A stretch of 64,000 nt of DNA, taken from positions 1 through 64,000 of the forward strand of contig JAFOCI010000070.1 in NCBI GenBank assembly GCA_017381365.1. The letters run 5' to 3'. This stretch comes from Treponema sp. Its GTDB lineage: Bacteria > Spirochaetota > Spirochaetia > Treponematales > Treponemataceae. Under the pieces are notes generated by a model, which was given only the letters and a program-made list of their open reading frames with translations, ran no database searches and was not told the origin of the DNA. Within the stretch, counting starts at the first letter, position 1; each line of letters starts with the position of its first letter. The translations under genes and the position numbers were made by a program. This document shows positions 35,362 through 44,310 of the stretch, piece after piece.

Positions 35362-36489
35362 TCAAAATTTCCCCTTAAAGATGCTGGAGAAATACTTAAT
35401 ATCTCCGTTTAATCCAATTAAAAATAAAATTGCAATAATAAATATTCCTGCAAGTTGAAAGTAGTATAGAATTTTTGGTGATAATTTTCTATTTGTTATT
35501 AATTCTATAAATGCAATTAAAATTAATCCGCCATCAAGAATTGGAAAAGGTAAAAGATTCATGATGAATAAGGATATGCTTATTATGCCCATAAATGAAA
35601 GCATATTAACAATCCCTGCTTTAAAATTTTCAGAAAAACTGTCTTGTATAACATTTCCCATCATATCTGCTATTCTGGCTGGTCCAGAAACAGTGTTTGA
35701 TAAATCAATACCTTTAAAAATTGTGAAAAAACCTTTAATTGTAGTTTTAATTCCTTTTATGCATTCTTTCATACCCTGAATTAATGCAGGAAAAAAAGTA
35801 TATTTCTTTGAATCATATTTTGATATTGTATCAGGAATTGCCATAATCCCAATTTTTCCAATGCCAGTGGATTTATCAAGTAATGTATGAACAACAACTT
35901 CATTAACTATGTCGTTTCGTATATATGAAATTTTAATATTTTCATCAGGTCTTAAAGATACTTGTTCAACAATATCACTAAAATTTTTAATTTCAGAATT
36001 ATTTATTTTTATTATGACATCACCTGACATGATTCAGGCATCTTTTGCAGGACTTTGAATTTCAGGATAGCTGTCAGTAGCAAGTTTTATCTGATTTGAA
36101 TATGAATAATATGAATATCCTGCAATTGCAATAATTGTAAATCCAATGTACGAAAAAAGTAAATTAAAAAATGGACCTGCGAAGGCAATTATAATTCTTT
36201 TAAATCTATGAATACCATACAGAGAATCTTTTTCGCCATCTATAAATGGTAAATCGTTTTCAAGAGCTTTTATAAAATCTTTCTCACCTTTCATTGCACA
36301 ATAACCACCCAGTGGAATAAGAGAAAGTCTATAATCAGTGTCGTTTATTTTTTTATGAAGTAAAACTGGTCCAAATCCAATAGAAAAAGCTTCAACTACA
36401 ACACCAAATAATTTAGCAAAAATAAAATGACCTAACTCATGGAAGAAAATTAAAAAACAAAGACACAAAAGTCCATAAATTATTCTCAT
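35362..36489 (-). pseudogene. rseP: Site-2 protease RseP split by an in-frame TGA
   Basis: One continuous frame of 375 sense codons interrupted by TGA at 36034-36036. The first part (151 residues) has the zinc motif FHELGHFIFAKLFG and the GxxG-type LIPLGGYCAMKGE segment; the second (from MSGDVIIKI) has the rest of the PDZ domain and the membrane motif LPFPILDGG that supplies the second zinc ligand. At the break the text reads SPAKDA-stop-IMSGDVI; PDZ domains of this family have Gly here, so a single GGA to TGA change explains it. RseP cuts anti-sigma factors and signal-peptide remnants inside the membrane. Reinitiation at the ATG 3 bases after the stop could make two fragments, but the catalytic residues would be on separate chains. 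Confidence 0.88.
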
Positions 36490-37568
36490 AAAAAATCCTT
36501 TGAAATTGCTCTAGCTCTTGCATCCATATCAAATACTTCTTCAAAAGATTCTGGAACTTTGCTCCAATCGCAATCAAGAACTTTTTTTACAATTACAGGA
36601 ATATCGTTGAATTTTATAGATTTATTAATGAATGCTTCAACTGCAACTTCATTAGCTGCGTTATATGCGATGGAATAAGAATCAGTTGTCTCTGCAACTT
36701 TGAAAGCATATTTTAACATTGGAAAATCATCTGTCCGAGGTTTAAAAAATGTCATAGAACAGTCAAATAAATCAAATTGTTTAAGACAGCTTTTCGCATT
36801 TTCAGGATATGTCAATGCTGAAAAAATAGGATGTTTCATGTCTGGATCAGAAATCTGAGCATATAGCATTCCATCGTTTGTTCGGACAATAGAATGGATA
36901 AGACTTTGAGGATGCACAAGAACTTTTATTTTGTCAGCTGAAAAATTAAAAAGCCTGTTAGCCTCAATAACTTCAAGTCCCTTATTTGCTAAGGATGCAG
37001 AATCTATTGTTATTTTTTTACCCATGTTCCAGGTTGGATGTTTTAACGCATCTTCCAGAGTAACTGATTCAAGCTGCTCTTTCGTATGATTTCTGAAAGG
37101 ACCACCGCTTGCAGTAATTATTAATTCAGAAATATTTTCGGTTTTAATTTGATTTATCAGATTAAAAATAGCTGAATGTTCTGAATCAACAGGAATAATC
37201 TTTACATTTTTAGAATTTGCCAGTTTTTTTATTAGCGGCCATGCCATAACAACAGTTTCTTTATTTGCAAGTGCTAAATCTACTCCAGCTTCAAGTACTA
37301 TTTTGGAAGGTAACAATCCAGCAGAACCAGCAATTCCATTTACAACAATGTCTGGTTTCGTATCGTTAATAAGTTTTTCAAGAGAAGCATCTTTATCAGA
37401 TGTTAAAACGTAAGGACAGGAAAATTCCTTGCTAAGTGTAAAAAGCTTTTCTTTGTTTGTATGAGCAGAAAGACCACATACAATAAAGTGTTCTGGCATT
37501 TTTCTGATAATTTCAAGTGTATTAGTTCCTATTGAACCGGTACAGCCTAAAACAAGAACTTTTTTCAT
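36486..37568 (-). CDS. dxr: 1-deoxy-D-xylulose 5-phosphate reductoisomerase
   Basis: 360 residues from the ATG at 37568 (AGGA 7 bases upstream; a TTG two codons earlier is less likely). NADPH motif VLGCTGSIGTNTLEI, LANKETVVMA, the PVDSEHSAIF metal/substrate block, and ITASGGPFRNHT flexible loop. Second step of the MEP isoprenoid pathway, feeding uppS downstream in biosynthesis. Its stop overlaps the rseP start by 4 bases. Confidence 0.95.
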   Translation of the reverse strand: MKKVLVLGCTGSIGTNTLEIIRKMPEHFIVCGLSAHTNKEKLFTLSKEFSCPYVLTSDKDASLEKLINDTKPDIVVNGIAGSAGLLPSKIVLEAGVDLALANKETVVMAWPLIKKLANSKNVKIIPVDSEHSAIFNLINQIKTENISELIITASGGPFRNHTKEQLESVTLEDALKHPTWNMGKKITIDSASLANKGLEVIEANRLFNFSADKIKVLVHPQSLIHSIVRTNDGMLYAQISDPDMKHPIFSALTYPENAKSCLKQFDLFDCSMTFFKPRTDDFPMLKYAFKVAETTDSYSIAYNAANEVAVEAFINKSIKFNDIPVIVKKVLDCDWSKVPESFEEVFDMDARARAISKDFL

Positions 37569-37583
37569 ATACAATCCTTTAAA

Positions 37584-38447
37584 TTATTTTATGAACTCAG
37601 GATTAAATAATATAAATGTTAAAATATAGAACACAGGAGCAGTAAATAAAATCGAATCAACAGAATCTAAAACTCCACCACGACCAGGAATAATATTACC
37701 GCTGTCTTTAATGTCTGCGGATCGCTTAAAAACAGATTCAATCAAATCTCCTGTAATGCCTGACAAGGAACATAAAAATCCTAATAAAACACTTTTATAC
37801 AAAGATCCGGTAAGGATTTCAGGCCAATTTTTTTGTGCAATTACACATGTAAGAATAGAAACTAAACAACCGCCTGAAAAACCAGCAGCACTTTTATTTG
37901 GACTTGCTGCAATAAGACCTCTGTTATTTTTTCCAAACAAAACACCAAAAAACCAGGCTGCTGAATCATTTATAAAAACGGTTAATAAAAAAAGACTTAA
38001 CAAAAATTTAGACTCTTTAAAAAGGGTTATGCGTTGAATGAAAGTAAATAAAAGACCTGTATATAGAATTATAAAGACTGCAGAAGAAACTTTTAAATTT
38101 GATTCCTTAAAAGTCTTATTAGAAAATATTTCTTCGGCCATTATAATCATTGCACTGAAAATAAAAATCCAGTTTGTATAGTCAATATAATGACGATCTT
38201 TTCCAAAAAGTATTAAAAAAGTTCCAGAGACTGGTAAAATTGTGGAAAGAATAACAATCAAATGTTTATGGGTAAGGGGTGTCTTACAAGAAAACAGTTT
38301 ATATAGTTCTATTGAAGATAGAAATGATGCTGCGCATACTATAACGTTAATTATAAAGTGAGAATCTGTAGGATCAAAAAAAATTGCTCCAAGAATAACA
38401 GGAATTCCAATAAAAAATGTTAACAATCTTTGAATTACTTTGTTCAT
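37584..38447 (-). CDS. cdsA: Phosphatidate cytidylyltransferase
   Basis: 287 residues from the ATG at 38447, which lies 7 bases after the uppS stop; a longer in-frame start would overlap uppS by over 100 bases. Seven or eight membrane spans and the C-terminal CdsA signature GDLIESVFKRSADIKDSGNI followed by PGRGGVLDSVDS. It makes CDP-diacylglycerol from phosphatidate and CTP for phospholipid head-group synthesis. Confidence 0.93.
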   Translation of the reverse strand: MNKVIQRLLTFFIGIPVILGAIFFDPTDSHFIINVIVCAASFLSSIELYKLFSCKTPLTHKHLIVILSTILPVSGTFLILFGKDRHYIDYTNWIFIFSAMIIMAEEIFSNKTFKESNLKVSSAVFIILYTGLLFTFIQRITLFKESKFLLSLFLLTVFINDSAAWFFGVLFGKNNRGLIAASPNKSAAGFSGGCLVSILTCVIAQKNWPEILTGSLYKSVLLGFLCSLSGITGDLIESVFKRSADIKDSGNIIPGRGGVLDSVDSILFTAPVFYILTFILFNPEFIK

Positions 38448-38454
38448 ATTTTCT

Positions 38455-39165
38455 CTATTTATTAAGAACATCTCCAAAACGTCTGTTACGACTTTGAAAT
38501 TTTTCAATGTCCTTGTAAAATTCATCTTTATTATAGTCTGGCCATAAAATATCTGAAAAAACAAATTCTGCATAAGCTGTCTGCCATAATAAGAAGTTGC
38601 TTAATCTCAATTCTCCACCTGTTCGTATCATTAAATCAACGTCCGGTAATTCCGGTACATCGAAATAACTGGAAATATCATTTTCAGTTATCTTATCAGG
38701 ATTAATATTTTGTGAAATTATTTTTTTTAGTCCACGTGTAATTTCATCACGTCCGCCATAATTAATTGCAAGTACAACAGTTAATCCTGTGAATTCTGCT
38801 GTTTCATTAATGGCATCAATAATTTCTTTTTGAACTTCAACTGGAAGTCCAGACAGGTCACCTAAATGTTTAATTCTAATGCCGTTATCTTTGTAAAACT
38901 GGAATTCAGCTCTAAGATGACCTTTTATGAGATTCATCAAGAATCCTACTTCTTCCTGAGCTCTTTTCCAGTTTTCAGTAGAAAAAGTGTAAAGCGTAAC
39001 GTACTTTACACCAATTTCTGCAGCGGCCTTTACAATCTGTTTTGCAACTGTAAGACCTTCCTTATGACCGTTTGTTCTAGGTAATTTTCTTTGCTTTGCC
39101 CAGCGACCGTTACCGTCCATAATGATTCCAATATGCTTTGGAACTGCAGAAATATCAATTGCCAT
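38455..39165 (-). CDS. uppS: Isoprenyl transferase (undecaprenyl diphosphate synthase)
   Basis: 236 residues. Catalytic Asp17 in HIGIIMDGNGRWAKQRKLPR, GHKEG, LYTFSTENWKR, and the C-terminal DLMIRTGGELRLSNFLLWQ with FSDILWPDY. It makes the C55 carrier lipid needed for peptidoglycan and for the lipid-linked glycans implied by the locus at 17.8-31 kb. Between frr and cdsA in the conserved block. Confidence 0.95.
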   Translation of the reverse strand: MAIDISAVPKHIGIIMDGNGRWAKQRKLPRTNGHKEGLTVAKQIVKAAAEIGVKYVTLYTFSTENWKRAQEEVGFLMNLIKGHLRAEFQFYKDNGIRIKHLGDLSGLPVEVQKEIIDAINETAEFTGLTVVLAINYGGRDEITRGLKKIISQNINPDKITENDISSYFDVPELPDVDLMIRTGGELRLSNFLLWQTAYAEFVFSDILWPDYNKDEFYKDIEKFQSRNRRFGDVLNK

Positions 39166-39167
39166 AA

Positions 39168-39704
39168 TTAACCTTCCAAAATATCCTTTTCTTTTGCGTC
39201 GTATATTTTGTTGATTTCAGCAACATATTTATCTGTTAACTTCTGAAGTTTATCTTCTTCTGTTTTCAATTCATCTTCAGTAATTTCACTTGCTTTCTGC
39301 TTTTTCTTCAACTCATCATTACCATCGCGGCGAATGTTACGGATAGAAGTACGAGCTTCTTCAGCAATTGTTTTAGCCTGTTTTACCAGTTCCTTACGTC
39401 TTTCAGCTGTTAGAGGTGGAATAGAAATTCTGATAACTTTACCGTCATTAGAAGGGTTAAGCCCCAAGTCAGCAGTAAGGATTGCTTTTTCAATTTCAAC
39501 AATCAAAGATTTATCAAACGGCTGAATGATAACTGATCTGGCTTCTGGAATTGAAACTGTTGCAACCTGATTAAGTGGAGATTTTGTACCATAATAATCA
39601 ACTCGAACTTTATCAAAAATAGCAGCAGAAGCACGTCCTGTTCGAATACCATTATATCTTTCTTTCAAAGAAGATACAGTTTTTTCCATTCTTTCTTCAG
39701 ACAT
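39168..39704 (-). CDS. frr: Ribosome recycling factor
   Basis: 178 residues, slightly shorter than the usual 185 at the N-terminus. ERYNGIRTGRASAAIFDKV, SIPEARSVIIQPFDKS, NDGKVIRISIPPLTAERRKE and IRNIRRDGNDELKK are diagnostic. It splits post-termination ribosomes with EF-G. A strong hairpin separates it from tsf, so it may have its own promoter or depend on read-through. Confidence 0.96.
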   Translation of the reverse strand: MSEERMEKTVSSLKERYNGIRTGRASAAIFDKVRVDYYGTKSPLNQVATVSIPEARSVIIQPFDKSLIVEIEKAILTADLGLNPSNDGKVIRISIPPLTAERRKELVKQAKTIAEEARTSIRNIRRDGNDELKKKQKASEITEDELKTEEDKLQKLTDKYVAEINKIYDAKEKDILEG

Positions 39705-39727
39705 ATTAATCTCCTGAAAATTGTAAT

Positions 39728-39765
39728 AATAATAAAAGCGGCTAGCTATAAAAACTAGCCGCTTT
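39728..39765 (-). terminator. Intrinsic terminator between tsf and frr
   Basis: Perfect 11-bp stem AAAGCGGCTAG/CTAGCCGCTTT (39735-39745 with 39755-39765) followed on the minus strand by TTTATTATTATT. Confidence 0.85.
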
Positions 39766-39779
39766 CAAGTTATCAGTAA

Positions 39780-40613
39780 TTATTTACCAAGAACATAAAG
39801 TGTAACGTTGTCAAAAGACAATGTTGCACCTGCAGCTTTACCAGCTTCATTAAGTGCCTGAGCAACTGTAATTTTTTCATTATCAAGATAAGCCTGATCC
39901 ATGAAACAGCTGGAAGCAACAAGTTTGTTAACTTTACCCTGAAGAATTCCTGCTCTAACGTTTTCTGGTTTTTTAGCCATAGCTTCATCAGCATCCATCT
40001 GAGCTTTGAAAATTTCAGTCTGTTCGTCAATATATGACTGTGGAACCTGATCCTTTGTAACATAGTCAGGTTTGTTTGATGCCAGGTGAAGACAACAAAC
40101 ATGAGCAAATTCCTTAACAGAATCAGCTTCTGAACCTTTAACAACTACCAAAGCACCGATTTTGTGGTCATGGTGTACGTATGTTGAAGCAACACAACCA
40201 GCTGGAACTTCTACGTAAATTGCACGTTTAACAGACATGTTTTCACGGAATTTAACAAGAATTGTATCAATAAGAGCTTTGTGTTCATCAAGAACGCCAG
40301 AAGTCTTCTTTTCAAGTGTGATTTCAGCAGCTTTTTCTGCAACTGCGATGAAGTCAGCATTGTTAGAAACGAAATCTGTTTCACAGAGAGTTTCAACCAT
40401 AGCGATACGGTTTCCATCCTGTTTTACAACAATACGACCTTCTGCAGCTGTACGGTCAGTACGCTGAGCCATAGCAGCCAATCCTTTTTCTTTAAGGAGT
40501 TTTTCTGCAGCTGCGATGTCACCGTTTGTGTCGTTAAGAGCTTTTTTACAATCAAGCAATCCGGCACCAGTGCTATCACGAAGTGTTTTTACATCATTTG
40601 CTGTATAGTTCAT
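39780..40613 (-). CDS. tsf: Translation elongation factor Ts
   Basis: 277 residues. N-terminal UBA-like domain VKTLRDSTGAGLLDCKKALN, then RTDRTAAEGRIVVKQDG and ETDFVSNNADFIAVAEK, the EF-Tu contact region. Nucleotide exchange factor for EF-Tu. It follows rpsB by 13 bases, the universal pairing. Confidence 0.96.
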   Translation of the reverse strand: MNYTANDVKTLRDSTGAGLLDCKKALNDTNGDIAAAEKLLKEKGLAAMAQRTDRTAAEGRIVVKQDGNRIAMVETLCETDFVSNNADFIAVAEKAAEITLEKKTSGVLDEHKALIDTILVKFRENMSVKRAIYVEVPAGCVASTYVHHDHKIGALVVVKGSEADSVKEFAHVCCLHLASNKPDYVTKDQVPQSYIDEQTEIFKAQMDADEAMAKKPENVRAGILQGKVNKLVASSCFMDQAYLDNEKITVAQALNEAGKAAGATLSFDNVTLYVLGK

Positions 40614-40626
40614 TTTATTTCCTTAA

Positions 40627-41499
40627 TTATTTGTTGTTGTAAATCTTGTCTTCATCAACAAGACTATCTTTGTCATCAGCTTCAATGTCTTCTTCTTTTG
40701 TTTCTGTTGGCTGATAGTTTGAATAGTCAACGATTTCTTCGTCTTCACCCTTGTTAGAAGCATCTGTAACGATTGATTCGTCATCTGCATCAAGGTTTTC
40801 AAGAATCTTAAGACCATTTTCGTTGTCTGATTCAATTACTGCATTAGCAATGATTGATGTGAACAAAGAAATAGCACGGATAGCATCGTCGTTACCAGGA
40901 ATAGGGTAGTCAATGCCTTCTGGGTTACAGTTTGTGTCAACTACAGCAATGATAGGAATACCCATTCTGCGAGCTTCTGCTACTGCAATCTGTTCTTTGT
41001 GTGTATCGATAATGAAAAGTGCACCTGGCAATTCTTTCATTTCTTTGATACCGCCAAGGTTCTTTTCAAGTTTTGATTTTTCTTTCTGAAGAGCTGAAAC
41101 TTCTTTCTTTGTAAGATTTTCAAAAGTTCCGTCTACTTCCATCTTTTCAATCTTCTTAAGACGAAGAAGTGATTTTTTGATTGTTGTGAAGTTAGTAAGC
41201 ATACCACCGAGCCAACGGTTGTTGATGTAGAACATACCACATCTTTCTGCTTCTTTCTGAACTGCCTGCTGAGCCTGTTTTTTTGTTCCTACGAAAAGAA
41301 CTGATTTTCCAGATGCAGTGATTTTTCTTACAGCTTCGTAGCTGTCTTTGATTGCAGCAATAGTTTTCTGCAAGTCGATAATATGGATTCCATTGCGTTC
41401 TGCGAAGATGTACTTCTTCATACGTGGATCCCAACGTTTTACCTGGTGACCAAAGTGTACACCAGATTCAAGCAAATTTTTCATGGTTACAACTGCCAT
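40627..41499 (-). CDS. rpsB: 30S ribosomal protein S2 with acidic C-terminal tail
   Basis: 290 residues from the ATG at 41499 (GGAG 6 bases upstream); an in-frame ATG 15 bases earlier overlaps that ribosome-binding site. Core features: [61 protein letters not shown] and [11 protein letters not shown]. After about residue 240 comes an acidic tail of 50 residues, longer than in most bacteria. First gene of the translation block. Confidence 0.96.
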   Translation of the reverse strand: MAVVTMKNLLESGVHFGHQVKRWDPRMKKYIFAERNGIHIIDLQKTIAAIKDSYEAVRKITASGKSVLFVGTKKQAQQAVQKEAERCGMFYINNRWLGGMLTNFTTIKKSLLRLKKIEKMEVDGTFENLTKKEVSALQKEKSKLEKNLGGIKEMKELPGALFIIDTHKEQIAVAEARRMGIPIIAVVDTNCNPEGIDYPIPGNDDAIRAISLFTSIIANAVIESDNENGLKILENLDADDESIVTDASNKGEDEEIVDYSNYQPTETKEEDIEADDKDSLVDEDKIYNNK

Positions 41500-41515
41500 G
41501 AGTTTCTCCTTCACT

Positions 41516-41568
41516 GGTAAGATGTTTCTTACCCCGTACTCTTTTTCTCGTTATCCTAATGGATACGG
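41516..41568 (-). promoter_or_regulatory. Structured leader before rpsB, possible autoregulatory RNA
   Basis: A perfect 7-bp hairpin GGTAAGA-tgtt-TCTTACC (41516-41533, plus-strand text) lies 17 bases before the ATG, next to a second structure with CCGTA/TACGG (41534-41538 with 41564-41568) enclosing ATCC-taat-GGAT. S2 represses its own leader in several bacteria; whether this is that kind of element is inference. Confidence 0.4.
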
Positions 41569-41597
41569 ATGATCAGATTAAAATAATCTGGCAATTT

Positions 41598-42188
41598 CTA
41601 TTCTAATAGTGAATAGCCTTGCTCTTTAAACATATCATAAAGTTCAAAAATAGGCAATCCTGTTACACAGCTTTGAGTGCCTTCAATTGATTTTATAAAG
41701 CATGAAGCAAGACTTTGAATCCTGTAACCGCCTGCAGCTCCATGCCATTCTTCTGTATCAAGATACCAGTTGATTTCTTTATCAGATAATTCACTGAAAG
41801 TTACTTTTGTTACAGCATTTTTAGATACAAAAGTTTTTTTACGCCCATTATATAAAACAACCGATGTGATAACTTGATGAGTTTTTCCTGAGAATTCTCT
41901 TAAAAAAGCTTCTGCTTGAGCTCTGCTGTCAGGTTTTCCAAAAAATTTTCCTTCTTTTAAGATTATTGTATCTGCTCCAAGTATCCATAATATTTCCTGC
42001 TGAGGAGGTAAACTGTGAATTACTGCTGTAACTTTTTCTCTTGCAAGAAATTCGGGAATTTCTTCTGGTTCAATGGCACTTGAAATTGTTTCGTCTATAT
42101 TTGGAATAATTACTTTGAATGGAATGTTTAGCAGTTTAAGAATTTCCTGGCGTCTTGGAGAAGATGATGCAAGAATTATTGGTTCCAT
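41598..42188 (-). CDS. maf: Maf family nucleoside triphosphate pyrophosphatase
   Basis: 196 residues. N-terminal IILASSSPRRQEILKLLNIP, LGADTIIL, GKPDSRAQAEAFLREFSGKT and HGAAGGYRIQ are the Maf signature. It hydrolyses non-canonical nucleotides such as dTTP/UTP or modified bases in other bacteria. Monocistronic between two hairpins, on the same strand as rpsB. Confidence 0.92.
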   Translation of the reverse strand: MEPIILASSSPRRQEILKLLNIPFKVIIPNIDETISSAIEPEEIPEFLAREKVTAVIHSLPPQQEILWILGADTIILKEGKFFGKPDSRAQAEAFLREFSGKTHQVITSVVLYNGRKKTFVSKNAVTKVTFSELSDKEINWYLDTEEWHGAAGGYRIQSLASCFIKSIEGTQSCVTGLPIFELYDMFKEQGYSLLE

Positions 42189-42231
42189 AATGAATCTCTT
42201 TTTTAATTGATTTTAATTTTGTTTATATTTA

Positions 42232-42320
42232 TAAAAAAAAGACTGAGAATTGAACTGATCTTAATAATCGAAAAATTATGATAAGAATACTTTTACAATT
42301 AAAGATTTGTTTCTCAGTCT
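42232..42320 (-). terminator. Hairpin with long loop and T-tail
   Basis: Arms AGACTGAGAA (42240-42249) and TTCTCAGTCT (42311-42320) enclose an AT-rich 61-base interior; on the minus strand a run of eight T follows. It ends the HEAT-protein transcript before maf. Confidence 0.65.
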
Positions 42321-42329
42321 ATAAAAAAA

Positions 42330-43070
42330 TTATTTCTTTTCAGATGAAGATGATGAAGAATCATTCAATGATTTCAAAACCTTCATAGCTTTTGTTCTTA
42401 CAGGTGATGCATAGTGATAATCTGCAGCAATTTTTGTTAAAGAATCAATAACAATTTTTTTGTTATTTGTGTTTTCTGCAAGCTTCTGATAGGCTTCAAT
42501 AACTTCAAAGGCAAGGGAACTTGTTGGATTTAAAACCTGATTTCTTCTGTTTGCAAAAGCAATAGCGTCAACAACTTCGTCATTTCCATTTATACCGATT
42601 TTTCCCAGAGAACTTACAGCAGCTGCAATAACCATTGGTTCATTTTCTGCTAATGTAACCTTTAAAAGATAGTTTTTTGATTCTTCTGTTTTTACTTTGC
42701 CGAGAGCCAGACATGCTCTTCTTCTGATGTCAGGGAAGTTGTTCATCAAACGGCCATTTGTTCGTGTCTGTGTTGAAATACCTTCTCCTGCAAGCTGATT
42801 AAGAGCTTTCATTACATCTTCGTTTATGTTTCCGCTGTCAACAGCATCTTCAAGAAACTGCATTGCTACTAATTTGTTATCATATTCATCTGATTGAGCT
42901 AAACTTAAGATAACAACACCATCAATTTCACTAAGGTATTCGTCTTCTACAGAACTTTCTGTTTTACGGTTAGCTGTATCTTTTTTCTGCACAGTCTGTT
43001 CCTGTGCAAATAAAAATGTTGCGATTGAAAGTAAACTGAATGCACAAACTATTTTTTTTGCGATTTTCAT
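42330..43070 (-). CDS. Exported HEAT-repeat protein
   Basis: 246 residues. Signal peptide IVCAFSLLSIATFLFA cut before QEQT, a charged segment, then HEAT-like helical pairs (RRRACLALGKVKTEESKNYL, VIAAAVSSLGKIGINGNDEV) and a Ser-rich end. Periplasmic scaffold of unknown partner. It lies 73 bases after the lipoprotein gene on the same strand. Confidence 0.75.
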   Translation of the reverse strand: MKIAKKIVCAFSLLSIATFLFAQEQTVQKKDTANRKTESSVEDEYLSEIDGVVILSLAQSDEYDNKLVAMQFLEDAVDSGNINEDVMKALNQLAGEGISTQTRTNGRLMNNFPDIRRRACLALGKVKTEESKNYLLKVTLAENEPMVIAAAVSSLGKIGINGNDEVVDAIAFANRRNQVLNPTSSLAFEVIEAYQKLAENTNNKKIVIDSLTKIAADYHYASPVRTKAMKVLKSLNDSSSSSSEKK

Positions 43071-43143
43071 TACTCTTTATCCTCCCTAAATACTTCTTCA
43101 GTTATTTTATCGGTAAAATTATTGTTTTTCTTTAGCATTATAA

Positions 43144-43683
43144 TCAAAGATAAGGGATTTTAACCAACCACTTTCCATTTATTTTTACGAAATTATAATA
43201 AACAATGTCAGTTTCGTCTCTTACCTCTACTGCTTTTACACTGTCTCTGGAAATGTAACGAATTTCTTCTACAGTTCTGTTTTTTCTTGATGGTACAAAA
43301 ATCATTCTAAAATAATCGTTTAAGTTTCCTAAACGCTGATTTTTTACAGGCAGACGCTTAGATGCGTTTTTTAGGTTTATAGGATTTGACCAATATTCAA
43401 GGGACTGCTTATCAATGTATGGCAGCCAGGCTTCGTAATCATAATTGCTCATTATTTCAGACAACTTTGCAATGATGGAAAGGATTTCATTCTTATCATT
43501 TAAGAATTCTTCCTTTGTAATATTAACATTATAAGTTGATCTTGAATATTCTTCATCATCTGTAGTTGCCACAACTGGCTGTACAGGAGGTTCGTTTTTT
43601 TCTGCTTGAGGAGTCTCTTGATTTTTAGTAGAACTGCAGGAAAAAAAGATTATTCCTGCCAAAATTATAAACAATGTTTTCAT
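43144..43683 (-). CDS. Putative lipoprotein
   Basis: 179 residues. N-terminal MKTLFIILAGIIFFSCSS is a lipoprotein signal with lipobox FFSC, so the mature protein would be lipid-anchored on the Cys. A Pro/Glu-rich stretch follows, then a compact domain (residues 60-179) with a DYEAWLPYIDKQSLEYWSNP segment resembling NTF2/SnoaL-like small folds. Function unknown. Divergent from coaD, whose promoter region overlaps its start. Confidence 0.72.
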   Translation of the reverse strand: MKTLFIILAGIIFFSCSSTKNQETPQAEKNEPPVQPVVATTDDEEYSRSTYNVNITKEEFLNDKNEILSIIAKLSEIMSNYDYEAWLPYIDKQSLEYWSNPINLKNASKRLPVKNQRLGNLNDYFRMIFVPSRKNRTVEEIRYISRDSVKAVEVRDETDIVYYNFVKINGKWLVKIPYL

Positions 43684-43739
43684 ATATTTATATAATACAT
43701 CTCTTGTTTCTTTTCGTCAAACGAAGTAAGTTCTTTATT

Positions 43740-44222
43740 ATGAATATTGCGGTTTTTCCTGGGTCTTTTGACCCGCCAACTAACGGTCATATTAATATCA
43801 TTCAAAGAGCTTCTAAAATTTTTGAACATATTGATGTTCTTATCGCGGTAAATTCTTCAAAGCAATGTCTTTTTTCGCCAGATGAAAGATTTAGTATGCT
43901 GGAAGAACTTGTTAAATCTTATTCAAATGTAAGTGTTCACAAATATTCTGGGCTGGTTGTTGATTATGCAAAAGCACATGATGCTAAGGTTTTAATACGA
44001 GGAATAAGAAATTCTATTGATTTTTCTTATGAATTTGACTTGTCCCTTATGAATCATAAGTTAAATCCGGAAATAGAAACTTTTTTTATACCGACTGACC
44101 AGAAATATCTTGTGTTAAAATCAAGTTCTATAAAAGAGCTTGCTAAATTTGGTGGTGATATTTCAGAAATGGTTCCTGAAATAGTAAGGGTTGAAATGCA
44201 GAAAAAAATGTCTGAATTGTAG
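43740..44222 (+). CDS. coaD: Phosphopantetheine adenylyltransferase
   Basis: 160 residues from the ATG at 43740, the canonical start of MNIAVFPGSFDPPTNGHINI with the TxGH nucleotidyltransferase motif; upstream in-frame codons would encode an unrelated hydrophobic stretch. It also has VKVLIRGIRNSIDF-like LIRGIRN and YLVLKSSSIKELAKFGGD. Fourth step of coenzyme A synthesis. A TATAAT at 43691-43696 may be its -10. Confidence 0.95.
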   Translation: MNIAVFPGSFDPPTNGHINIIQRASKIFEHIDVLIAVNSSKQCLFSPDERFSMLEELVKSYSNVSVHKYSGLVVDYAKAHDAKVLIRGIRNSIDFSYEFDLSLMNHKLNPEIETFFIPTDQKYLVLKSSSIKELAKFGGDISEMVPEIVRVEMQKKMSEL

Positions 44223-44232
44223 AAGTGGAGTT

Positions 44233-44296
44233 AAAAAAAATATTTCTGAAGGTAGCAAAATAAATAATTTGCTGTCCGTCAGAAATATTTGTTTTT
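44233..44296. terminator. Bidirectional terminator between coaD and thrC
   Basis: Arms AAATATTTCTGA (44238-44249) and TCAGAAATATTT (44279-44290) with an inner AGCAAA/TTTGCT stem; A-run on the left and GTTTTT on the right. Confidence 0.8.
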
Positions 44297-44310
44297 AAAC
44301 TCTGTATTAA

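Noticed and set aside
36028-36042. TGA decoded as an amino acid (altered code or selenocysteine) in rseP.
   Set aside because: TGA ends other genes here (31136-31138 and 33221-33223), so it is a normal stop. The position is a Gly in the family, not Cys/Sec, and no SECIS-like hairpin was evident.
39773-40144. Second frame overlapping tsf on the same strand.
   Set aside because: Leu/Lys/Gln-rich shadow of the tsf reading frame with no start signal.
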